Source of the DNA: RGIG426 sp045598065 | Lineage (GTDB): Bacteria; Bacillota; Clostridia; Oscillospirales; Acutalibacteraceae | Direction of reading: 5' to 3' | NCBI GenBank assembly: GCA_045598065.1 | Contig: JAZLLJ010000026.1 | Location: forward strand, 1 to 14,167 | DNA length: 14,167 bases | Shown here: positions 1 to 5,835 of the stretch, piece after piece | Position numbering within the stretch: the first letter of the stretch is position 1 | Layout: each line of letters starts with the position of its first letter | The notes under the pieces: model-generated | What the model was told of the DNA's origin: nothing | The model's database searches: none | Seen by the model: only the letters and a program-made list of their open reading frames with translations | Program-made: the position numbers and the translations under genes

Positions 1-169
1 CTTCGGTAGCAGTCGGCTCGGCCTCAGTCGCAGTCGGCTCGGCCTCAGTCGCAGTCGGCTCGGCCTCAGTCGCGGTCGGCTCGGCTTCGGTAGCAGTCGG
101 CTCGGCCTCAGTCGCGGTCGGCTCAGCCTCAGTCTCGGTCGGCTCAGCCTCAGTCTCGGTCGGCTCGGC
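1..169. repeat. 21-bp tandem repeat encoding 7-aa units
   Basis: Seven complete in-phase 21-bp units lie at 14-34, 35-55, 56-76, 77-97, 98-118, 119-139 and 140-160, with partial units at both edges. On the minus strand each encodes Glu-Ala-Glu-Pro-Thr-(Ala/Glu)-Thr. Units differ mostly at synonymous sites. The unit at 77-97 and the partial one at 1-13 share a distinct variant (cttcggtagcagt), which hints at an 84-bp higher-order period of four units. The array runs beyond the window, so its full copy number is unknown. Confidence 0.93.
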
Positions 170-649
170 GCTCGGCTCACGATACGCGTACAGCGCAAAC
201 TCGGTCGCCACGAAGGTACCGGAACCACCCTCGCCGACAATACCGAAGTTCCAGGTCTCGTCAATGTCAACAATGTTCACATCGGGGGAATCGGTGATTT
301 CGGTAGTCGGGGCTTCGTTTACCACAGTGCTCCACAGTTGGGCGCCGTTGGGAACAAAGAAGCTCCAGCAAGCATAAGCACCGTCACCGGAAGTGAAGGT
401 GGCGTTAGACTCCACTTTGAATTTGGTGGCATCATAGTTCGCCAATTCCTCCGCCACAGCAGCGTCCAATTCGGCATTGCCCAGCGTTGCCGTGCCATCC
501 GCAGCCTGAACAATCATTGAGTCAATAGAACCCGACCAAACAAGCTGCCAGTCCGGTTCAGCCGAAGCGAGAACGCCGGTAAGCAGCAACGTGCTGACCA
601 AAAGCGCCAACGCCATGAAGACAGAACCGAGTTTGAAAATGTTTTTCAT
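1..649 (-). CDS. Secreted protein with EAEPTAT tandem-repeat tail (partial, C-terminus beyond window)
   Basis: Reading leftward from an ATG at 649, the frame stays open to the window edge and gives 216 residues; the stop lies outside. The start is preceded by GAAAGGA about 10 nt upstream and by a strong promoter. Residues 1-30 form a signal peptide: lysine near the start, a long hydrophobic core, and a likely signal peptidase cut after Ala-Ser-Ala (residue 30). Residues 31-158 form an unrecognised domain with several Trp and an acidic composition. From about residue 159 the protein becomes a 7-residue repeat, EAEPTAT or EAEPTET, of the kind used as a flexible extracellular linker. What follows the linker, such as a membrane anchor, sorting signal or second domain, cannot be seen. 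It is probably exported or surface-displayed. No function can be assigned from sequence alone. Confidence 0.75.
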   Translation of the reverse strand, partial: MKNIFKLGSVFMALALLVSTLLLTGVLASAEPDWQLVWSGSIDSMIVQAADGTATLGNAELDAAVAEELANYDATKFKVESNATFTSGDGAYACWSFFVPNGAQLWSTVVNEAPTTEITDSPDVNIVDIDETWNFGIVGEGGSGTFVATEFALYAYREPSAEPTETEAEPTETEAEPTATEAEPTATEAEPTATEAEPTATEAEPTATEAEPTATE

Positions 650-697
650 GGGTATCATTTCCTTTCAATATTTTTTCGGATATTCGCGATTGTGTTT

Positions 698-726
698 ATT
701 GTAGCACTTTCTAAAGGGTTTGTCCA
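698..726 (-). promoter_or_regulatory. Sigma-A-type promoter of the repeat-tailed secreted protein
   Basis: On the minus strand, TGGACA (721-726) is separated by exactly 17 nt from TACAAT (698-703). Each hexamer matches the housekeeping consensus at five of six positions. Transcription would start near 691, about 40 nt before the ATG at 649. Confidence 0.75.
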
Positions 727-890
727 CCTTTTTGCACAAAAGGTTTTTTGATTTTTACATTTTTTGCGAAAAGTCCTTCATTCTCACCAAATCGGGCCGA
801 ATATACGCCGATTTTTGTACGTTTGTGTATTTTTGTACTTATTATTTATACTTTTAGCCGCCTTTGGTTGTCTTTTGACAACCAGAAAAT
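727..890. other. AT-rich intergenic spacer, no gene seen
   Basis: This spacer lies between the Nudix terminator and the promoter of the secreted protein. It is rich in T and A runs and encodes no supported protein. One hairpin is visible: AAATCGG (789-795) pairs with CCGATTT (808-814), followed on the plus strand by two more T. No plus-strand gene ends here, so a terminator role has no obvious client. Confidence 0.5.
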
Positions 891-912
891 CCCAAGGGCA
901 AAAACCCTCGGG
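891..912 (-). terminator. Hairpin terminator downstream of the Nudix gene
   Basis: On the minus strand, CCCGAGGG and CCCTTGGG form an 8-bp stem (one G-U pair) around a TTTTTG loop, followed by ATTTTC. It begins five bases after the Nudix stop codon. The U-tract is short, so termination may be partial. On the plus strand the same stem has an A-C mismatch, which favours action on the minus-strand transcript. Confidence 0.55.
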
Positions 913-917
913 AAAAA

Positions 918-1436
918 TCAGGAAAACAATCCTTCTTCTATCATTCTCTCCAACACACGCGCCTCTCGCTCAATCATCAGGGAATCTTTCGGTCCGTGAT
1001 TACCGCGCCGGTTGGCGCGAATGGCTGTTTCGGGCGTTACGTATTCGAGAGTAAACCGCTCGTCCGCTTCGTAATCATCCAGCGACTGCGATGCAAGGGT
1101 TTCTTCCGCCTCGCACAAAAAATAGAAATTGTCTTGGACAAATCGTTCCGTCTTATCCACCTTGCTTTGCTGTACGCGGTGAACGTATCCGTATTCTTTT
1201 ACGGACGAAGGAATCACGACCAAACCTGCCTCCTCCAACGTCTCCCGTATCATGGCATCCGTCACCGTTTCCCCGGCTTCGATTCCGCCGCCCGGGAATT
1301 TGTAATAGTCGTATTTGAGGCTATGCACCATCGCCACCAACCCATTTTTTAAGAGTATGCTTCGGGCAGAGTCACGCACAAACGTGTGGGTGCAGTTTTC
1401 GTAATCTTTTTTATCGAGTTCAAACAAAAGTCTCAT
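918..1436 (-). CDS. Nudix hydrolase
   Basis: A 172-residue protein with a complete Nudix box at residues 50-72: G50, E56, then R64-E65-T-L-E68-E69-x-G71-L, matching GX5EX7REUXEEXGU. The REXXEE helix binds the divalent metal that hydrolyses nucleoside diphosphates linked to another group. The substrate cannot be read from sequence: oxidised nucleotides, ADP-sugars and dinucleotides are all possible for this size class. The frame is open upstream to 1517, but the ATG at 1436 is preferred. It follows GGAAAGAAG at plausible spacing, it gives a normal Nudix length, and the upstream extension would run through the terminator arm of the tRNA gene. It lies downstream of tRNA-Ser on the same strand, and no clear promoter of its own is visible, so it may depend partly on read-through. 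A hairpin at 1468-1483 lies in its presumed leader. Confidence 0.9.
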   Translation of the reverse strand: MRLLFELDKKDYENCTHTFVRDSARSILLKNGLVAMVHSLKYDYYKFPGGGIEAGETVTDAMIRETLEEAGLVVIPSSVKEYGYVHRVQQSKVDKTERFVQDNFYFLCEAEETLASQSLDDYEADERFTLEYVTPETAIRANRRGNHGPKDSLMIEREARVLERMIEEGLFS

Positions 1437-1467
1437 TTTTTTCACTTCTTTCCACACCAAAACAATT

Positions 1468-1483
1468 GAGGGCGAATCCCCTC
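1468..1483 (-). other. Leader hairpin upstream of the Nudix gene
   Basis: GAGGG (1468-1472) and CCCTC (1479-1483) form a 5-bp stem with a 6-nt loop. On the minus strand it is followed by AATTGTTTTG, a weak U-tract. It could be an attenuator or a second tRNA-distal terminator. Its 12-nt core CGAATCCCCTCC (1473-1484) is the inverse copy of part of the neighbouring tRNA-Ser T-arm and acceptor. Confidence 0.35.
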
Positions 1484-1501
1484 CGTTCCACATCAAAAAA
1501 C

Positions 1502-1533
1502 AAAAAGTCGAGGGCAAAAACCCTCGACTTTTT
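1502..1533 (-). terminator. Terminator of tRNA-Ser
   Basis: AAAAAGTCGAGGG (1502-1514) pairs perfectly with CCCTCGACTTTTT (1521-1533), a 13-bp stem with a 6-nt loop, two bases beyond the tRNA CCA end. The outer A/T tracts make it symmetric, so it could act in either direction. On the minus strand it ends the tRNA transcript just upstream of the Nudix gene. Confidence 0.9.
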
Positions 1534-1535
1534 GT

Positions 1536-1627
1536 TGGCGGAGAGGAGGGGATTCGAACCCCTGATACGCTATTAACGTATACACGATTTCCAATCGTGC
1601 GCCTTCGACCAACTCAGCCACCTCTCC
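1536..1627 (-). tRNA. tRNA-Ser (anticodon GGA)
   Basis: The minus-strand transcript begins GGAGAGGTGGCTGAG and ends with CCTCTCC, discriminator G and an encoded CCA (1536-1538). The 7-bp acceptor stem GGAGAGG/CCTCTCC is perfect. The anticodon stem CACGA/TCGTG closes the loop TTGGAAA, giving GGA (1590-1592), which reads UCC and UCU serine codons. A long class II variable arm (around 1567-1584), typical of serine tRNAs, and a T-arm with the loop TTCGAAT complete the fold. The length is 92 nt including CCA. It has its own promoter and a strong terminator. Confidence 0.97.
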
Positions 1628-1641
1628 ACGGCGACTGTACC

Positions 1642-1670
1642 ATTATACTAACTCATTTCGAAAAAATCAA
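1642..1670 (-). promoter_or_regulatory. Promoter of tRNA-Ser
   Basis: On the minus strand, TTGATT (1665-1670), a 17-nt spacer and a perfect TATAAT (1642-1647) place the start near 1635, a few bases before the mature tRNA 5' end at 1627. There is no convincing terminator after the upstream glycosyltransferase gene, so operon read-through may add to expression. Confidence 0.7.
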
Positions 1671-1707
1671 GAGTTTTTTTCATTTTTCTGAATTTCTTTC
1701 AAAAAAA

Positions 1708-2868
1708 TCAGCCGTTCCACCGTTTCAGCACTTCTTCATACCGTGCCGCCGCCTTCTTAACCGCGTCATCCCACGAGAGATACAGCGTTCCTCCTGCACG
1801 GGAGCCAACTGTTTCCAAAGCCGCCTTGTTATCACAGGCAGCCAGCATCGCGCGAGCAAAATCCTCGGCGTTTTCATCCGCCAAAAACCCGTTGACGCCG
1901 TCTTCCACGCCTTCCGCCGCACAACTACCGCGCGTCAGCACGCTGGCACATTCGCAGGCGGCGGCCTCTTTCACCACAAGTCCGGACGTGTCAAACGTAG
2001 AGGGGAACAAAAACAAATCCGCAATCGTGTAGAAATCGCGCAGTTGTTCGCGGTCAAGCAACATGCCCGTAAACCGCACCGCATCATCCAATCCCAACTG
2101 TTGCGCATACGCACGAATCGCCGGTGCATCCAGTCCGTCTCCCACCATCAACGTGGTGAACGGCAACCCTTTTTCTCGAGCAATTTTCAAAGCGTCCAAA
2201 ATAATCCGAATGTTTTTATACCACATCATCCGTCCGACGAACAACAGTACAAAGTGGTCTTCAGGAATATTGTACAATTCCCGAAGCAGCTGCACGTTAT
2301 CGGCATCCGCTTTGCCGTAGGCAAAATCCGTGCCGTTTTCCATCACAAAATACTCGCCTTCATATCCGACCTGCCGCAATGCCTGTCCGCAGGATTCGGT
2401 CACGGCCCACACTTCGTCCGCGTTTTCCAAATTATGGCGAATCACCTGCATAGCAGCGGCACGAATCGCAGGAGTACGCAACCGCACACGCAATTCGATA
2501 TCGTATTTTGTATGATACGTATGGATTACCGGTGCATGGTGAAAATGCGTCAACTCATCCGCAAGCACCGCGGATGCAAACGGGCAGTGAACATGATACA
2601 AATCAAATTTCTGTCTGTTCAATTTTCTAAGCAAAAACGGAGAAAAGGGCGTTCCCGCTCGATATCCGATGCGCCGCGGCATCGGAAGCGCCGCATAGCG
2701 ATACACGGGGAACGGATAGTCCTCGTCTTTGGCTCCGTGGCAGCGCGGCGTAATGACGCTAACGTCATAATCCGGCCGTTTGCTCAGCGACATTGCATAG
2801 TTTTTCACCGTTTGTGCCACACCGTCAACACTCGGCGGAAAGGAATCGTTGAATAAGCCGATACGCAC
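1708..2868 (-). CDS. GT4 family glycosyltransferase, diacylglycerol-glucosyltransferase-like
   Basis: A 386-residue retaining glycosyltransferase with the GT-B fold. The N-terminal Rossmann half opens with MRIGLFNDSF and the acceptor-side loop PSVDGVAQT (12-20). The donor-binding half carries VGR (211-213) with K218, the usual phosphate-binding pair, and GDG (243-245). In the E-x7-E region, first Glu is replaced by Asp: D293 pairs with E301. A subgroup motif, GSCAAEG, follows at 314-320. Enzymes with this N-terminus often glucosylate diacylglycerol or related lipid acceptors; the exact sugar and acceptor are inference. Translation starts at GTG 2868, seven bases after AAAGGAGG, which is a strong site that fixes this start. 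It is the third gene of the operon, 24 bp after the acyl-CoA ligase gene, suggesting a linked lipid role. No strong terminator follows before the tRNA promoter. Confidence 0.88.
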   Translation of the reverse strand: MRIGLFNDSFPPSVDGVAQTVKNYAMSLSKRPDYDVSVITPRCHGAKDEDYPFPVYRYAALPMPRRIGYRAGTPFSPFLLRKLNRQKFDLYHVHCPFASAVLADELTHFHHAPVIHTYHTKYDIELRVRLRTPAIRAAAMQVIRHNLENADEVWAVTESCGQALRQVGYEGEYFVMENGTDFAYGKADADNVQLLRELYNIPEDHFVLLFVGRMMWYKNIRIILDALKIAREKGLPFTTLMVGDGLDAPAIRAYAQQLGLDDAVRFTGMLLDREQLRDFYTIADLFLFPSTFDTSGLVVKEAAACECASVLTRGSCAAEGVEDGVNGFLADENAEDFARAMLAACDNKAALETVGSRAGGTLYLSWDDAVKKAAARYEEVLKRWNG

Positions 2869-2892
2869 CTTAAAACCTCCTTTGGTCTTTGG

Positions 2893-4632
2893 TCAGTTGC
2901 TTTCTTTGCTTGCTTCGGCGGCGGCAATCTTCTTCATTTCTTCTTCTTCCAGTTGACGATACGCCACTTTGCCGACCAACGTCTTCGGCATCTCGTCTTT
3001 GAATTCAATGTCATACGGCATCGCATATTTGGCGATGTTGACACGACAGTAATCCATCAAAATATCCAGTGTTTCTTTGTTGGCAGGAGTGCCGGGAGTC
3101 AACTTGACAAACGCTTTCACTTTTTGCATTTTATACGGATCGGGCACACCGATAACACAGCTCATCTGAATAAACTCGTGAGCATCCAAGATGTTTTCCA
3201 GTTGGCCGGGATAGACGTTGTAGCCGGAACTGATAATCATTCGCTTGGCACGGCCGCGGAAATAGACAAACCCTTCCTCGTCCATTGTACCGAGGTCACC
3301 GGTGTACACCCATCGAAACCCGTCATCGTGGACACGGATGGTTTGAGCGGTCTCGTCCGGGTGATTCATATATTCGCGCATCACCGTCGGACCGGCAAGC
3401 AGAATTTCGCCCTCTTCGTTGTAAGGCAGTTCTTTGTCTGTGCCCGGCTCAACGATTTTGATATAGGTGTCGGGGAACGGCACACCGATGCTTCCCTCTT
3501 TGCAGAGAAGCGGCGGCGTCAGGCAACAAGCCGTAACGGTTTCGGTGGTACCGTAACCCTCGCGCACCTGAATAACCGCGTGGTGGTCATACAGGAATTT
3601 ATCAAATTTCTTTTTCAGTTCCACCGACAACGAGTCGCCGCCAGAGAACACCCCTTTAAGACTGTTCAAATTCGCATTTTCCATACTGGGCAAGCGCAAC
3701 AGCGCCTCGTACAACGTGGGAACGCCGGCAATAAAGTTGCATTTGTATTTCACGATTTGTTTCGCGTAGCTCTGGGCGGTGAACCGCGGAATAAGAATAC
3801 ACCGACCGCCTTGGGACAGCATCGTATGCACGCACACACCGAGGCCGAATCCGTGGAACAACGGCATCGCGGCAAGCATCCGATCGCCCACGCGGAACAT
3901 CGGGTTGGCGGCAATGACCTGTTGGCCAAGCGCGTTAAAGTTTTTGTTGGTCAGCACAATGCCCTTGGTTGTGCCCGTTGTGCCGCCGGAGTAGAGGATA
4001 ACCGCCGCATCGTCCGGACCGCGGGTGACGCGATAGTTATAAAAACACGACCGTCCGAGCCGCAGAAAATCTTTCCACCGAATAATCGGGGCATCTGCCG
4101 GTATTTTTTCGATTTTGCGTCCTTCGGTCAGCATATAGCCGGCTTTAATAGGTTTGGATAACTCGTCTTTGATGCTGGCAATGATAATGTTGACCACTTT
4201 GGTGTTTTGGCGGATCCGCTCGAACTTTCCGTAAAACTGGTCAAGTGTGATAGCGGTAACACTGTTCGATTCATTGAGATAAAACTCAATCTCTTTTTCC
4301 GCCGACAGTGGGTGAATCATATTGGCAATCGCGCCAATCATATTGAGCGCGTAAAACATATACAACGCCTGCGGACAGTTGGGCATCGCAATGGTCACAC
4401 AGTCGTTTTCGCGCACACCGATAGTTTTAAGCGCTTTGGCGCATTTTTCCACCTGCTGCACGAATTTTTTGTAGGTGGTGGATTTGCCCATAAAGTCGAA
4501 CGCGATATTGTTCGGATATTCCTCGGCAATTTTTTCCACCGCTTCAAACATGGTCCCCTCAAAATAGTCAAGGTGCATCGGCACGCCACCCATGCTTCCC
4601 TCCCATGGGGTTCTCACCTCTACGTTACTCAC
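2893..4632 (-). CDS. AMP-dependent acyl-CoA synthetase (long-chain fatty acid ligase-like)
   Basis: A 579-residue member of the ANL adenylating superfamily, which activates a carboxylate as acyl-AMP and passes it to CoA or another thiol. All core motifs are present: the phosphate loop YSGGTTGTTKG (214-224), GYGTTE (359-364), YTGD (443-446), the hinge GRAKRMIISSGYNVYPGQLE (460-479) and the catalytic lysine K555 within PKTLVGKVAYRQL. The length and hinge resemble long-chain fatty acid-CoA ligases; the chain length is not known. The start is GTG 4632, whose codon directly abuts the TAA of the upstream gene (TAAGTG), with GAGGTGG about 9 nt before it, so the two genes look translationally coupled. 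An alternative ATG at codon 14 has GGAGGG just upstream. The longer start is preferred because the TPWEGSMGGVP segment looks like family sequence. It sits between an E2-like acyltransferase-fold gene and a glycosyltransferase gene. Confidence 0.92.
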   Translation of the reverse strand: MSNVEVRTPWEGSMGGVPMHLDYFEGTMFEAVEKIAEEYPNNIAFDFMGKSTTYKKFVQQVEKCAKALKTIGVRENDCVTIAMPNCPQALYMFYALNMIGAIANMIHPLSAEKEIEFYLNESNSVTAITLDQFYGKFERIRQNTKVVNIIIASIKDELSKPIKAGYMLTEGRKIEKIPADAPIIRWKDFLRLGRSCFYNYRVTRGPDDAAVILYSGGTTGTTKGIVLTNKNFNALGQQVIAANPMFRVGDRMLAAMPLFHGFGLGVCVHTMLSQGGRCILIPRFTAQSYAKQIVKYKCNFIAGVPTLYEALLRLPSMENANLNSLKGVFSGGDSLSVELKKKFDKFLYDHHAVIQVREGYGTTETVTACCLTPPLLCKEGSIGVPFPDTYIKIVEPGTDKELPYNEEGEILLAGPTVMREYMNHPDETAQTIRVHDDGFRWVYTGDLGTMDEEGFVYFRGRAKRMIISSGYNVYPGQLENILDAHEFIQMSCVIGVPDPYKMQKVKAFVKLTPGTPANKETLDILMDYCRVNIAKYAMPYDIEFKDEMPKTLVGKVAYRQLEEEEMKKIAAAEASKESN

Positions 4633-5499
4633 TTAAAAATCCACCTCTTCGTTCAAGGGTTTGTCCAACAGTTCCGGATGCTCAATCAGATGACGGAGCA
4701 AACGAACAGTTTTCGAATAATAATAGCCGTCGGCGATGCGCTCGTCTATCGTAAGTCCCAAATCAATACTATCGCACATCCGAGCGCTGCCGTCTTCTTC
4801 AAAAAACGGGCGGCGTTTTTTCTCGCCGATGGCGCAAAAAATGGACGTGGTGCCCCAGTTGGTCAAATGGTGATAGCCGGAATGGAGTTTAATGGAGCCG
4901 AGGTTGGTCAGCACCACCGAAGAATAGTACGGGTCGGAAGCAATATAGGATTTCGGCACCTTGCCGTGACGATCGAGGAAACACACGAATTTCACGGCGG
5001 TTTTGGAAATCCACCGCGGCAGTTTGTTGAAAATATCCATATTTTCGGTCGATTCGTCCACGCTGTCCGCACTGCGAGTCTTGGACACAAACTTATAGAT
5101 TTTTTCGTGGATGGTGTCGAGCGTGTCATCGTCTTTCATATGAATAAACGCGAGTCCTTCCGCGCCGTTGTCCGCAAACAGTTTTTTCACCACGAACGCC
5201 GCCGACACATCGTTGCGCTGGTACATATTGCCGTTGACGATAAAGCGATTCATCTTCGGGCGCAGGGTGATGGTTTTGACCATCGCCGTCACAATCAGTT
5301 GGAACAGGTTATATTTGTATTCGGGATTGTCCGCGTTTTTCTTTCCAAGATAGGCGTCAGCCGCGGTCAAATCAATCCTCTCGCTGATAAACGCTTCGTT
5401 GTCACAGCGGTTGGGATAAATCAGCGGCATAATAAAGTGCATCGAGTCAATATCGCGGATCAGCGTGCCGTCACGCCGATCGCCCCATTTTTTACCCAT
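4633..5499 (-). CDS. E2-like acyltransferase-fold protein (2-oxoacid dehydrogenase catalytic domain, no lipoyl domain)
   Basis: A 288-residue protein resembling only the C-terminal catalytic domain of dihydrolipoamide acyltransferases (chloramphenicol-acetyltransferase fold). Recognisable segments are SSVVLTNLGSI (193-203), the FCAIG strand (221-225) and IDLGLTIDERIADG (245-258). The last aligns with the E2 motif DHRxxDG, but the catalytic His is Glu253, while Asp257 and Gly258 remain. There is no lipoyl or subunit-binding domain and no E1 or E3 gene nearby, so a normal pyruvate dehydrogenase role is unlikely. The start is ATG 5499, seven bases after AGAGGTG. A GTG at 5541 extends the frame but lies inside the promoter -10 region. 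It is the first gene of the operon and is coupled to the acyl-CoA ligase gene, suggesting a role in acyl transfer or as a partner of the ligase. Transfer activity is uncertain because of the missing His. Confidence 0.75.
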   Translation of the reverse strand: MGKKWGDRRDGTLIRDIDSMHFIMPLIYPNRCDNEAFISERIDLTAADAYLGKKNADNPEYKYNLFQLIVTAMVKTITLRPKMNRFIVNGNMYQRNDVSAAFVVKKLFADNGAEGLAFIHMKDDDTLDTIHEKIYKFVSKTRSADSVDESTENMDIFNKLPRWISKTAVKFVCFLDRHGKVPKSYIASDPYYSSVVLTNLGSIKLHSGYHHLTNWGTTSIFCAIGEKKRRPFFEEDGSARMCDSIDLGLTIDERIADGYYYSKTVRLLRHLIEHPELLDKPLNEEVDF

Positions 5500-5531
5500 A
5501 CTAAAACACCTCTTTTTTCGCATACGGTAGT

Positions 5532-5560
5532 AGTATACCACACCGTTTCAAAAAAAGCAA
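5532..5560 (-). promoter_or_regulatory. Extended -10 promoter of the E2-like/ligase/GT operon
   Basis: On the minus strand, TGTGGTATACT (5532-5542) contains a TGn-extended -10 TATACT (5532-5537). The -35, TTGCTT (5555-5560), is weak at 17-nt spacing, which fits an extended -10 promoter. The start would be near 5525, leaving a short leader with AGAGGTG before the ATG at 5499. Confidence 0.65.
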
Positions 5561-5574
5561 ATCTTTAATTTCGG

Positions 5575-5603
5575 TTGTAATCGGACGGGAAATGTGGTAC
5601 ACT
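5575..5603 (+). promoter_or_regulatory. Promoter of the Fe-S protein/M16C protease operon
   Basis: TTGTAA (5575-5580), a 17-nt spacer and TACACT (5598-5603) within TGTGGTACACT. The -10 carries the TGn extension. Its -35 lies 14 bases from the -35 of the opposing operon, so RNA polymerase or a regulator bound at one promoter could affect the other. Confidence 0.6.
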
Positions 5604-5634
5604 GTTAAAGACAAAATGGAAAGGCGGCAAAAAA

Positions 5635-5835
5635 ATGGCAGTACGCTTGAATGAAGACAAAGAGATCGTGGCGACCATCCGCGAGGGGCTGAAAGCCAAA
5701 GACGGCTATTGTCCCTGCCGATTGGGGAAAAAGCCGGAATACAAATGCATCTGCGAGGAATTCCGCGCCCAAATCGCCGATCCGGAATTCGAGGGATACT
5801 GTCACTGTCGCCTGTATTATAAGGAGAAAGATTAA
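5635..5835 (+). CDS. Ferredoxin-thioredoxin reductase catalytic-chain-like Fe-S protein
   Basis: A 66-residue protein with three Cys-x-Cys pairs: C26-P-C28, C38-I-C40 and C56-H-C58. The CPC and CHC pairs are hallmarks of the ferredoxin-thioredoxin reductase beta chain, which holds a 4Fe-4S cluster beside a redox-active disulfide and reduces thioredoxin-type disulfides with ferredoxin electrons. The protein is shorter than plant FTR beta chains and lacks a visible partner variable chain in the window. The middle pair is CIC rather than CPC and is shifted (see findings). It has no signal peptide and is presumably cytoplasmic. The start codon follows GGAAAGGCGG. The last codons contain AAGGAG, the ribosome binding site of the next gene, and the TAA directly abuts that gene's ATG. 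The two are therefore co-translated. The redox partner is unknown. Confidence 0.8.
   Translation: MAVRLNEDKEIVATIREGLKAKDGYCPCRLGKKPEYKCICEEFRAQIADPEFEGYCHCRLYYKEKD

Noticed and set aside
1..169. Could the repeat block at the left edge be a CRISPR array?
   Set aside because: The units are contiguous 21-bp repeats without spacers and are in frame with a secreted protein, so this is a coding tandem repeat.
789..816. Hairpin plus T-tract resembling a plus-strand terminator
   Set aside because: No plus-strand gene ends upstream and the stem is only 7 bp with a 12-nt loop, so it is mentioned only within the spacer entry.
748..1352. Plus-strand frames across the spacer and the Nudix gene
   Set aside because: They overlap the promoter spacer or the well-supported Nudix gene, lack ribosome binding sites, and show no protein-like composition or motif.
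1597..5568. Three very long plus-strand open frames (419, 402 and 453 codons) lying opposite the glycosyltransferase, ligase and E2-like genes
   Set aside because: Their translations are His/Arg/Phe-rich and match no family, while the minus-strand frames show complete enzyme motifs and ribosome binding sites. The antisense frames are open because codon bias in the real genes removes stop codons on the other strand.
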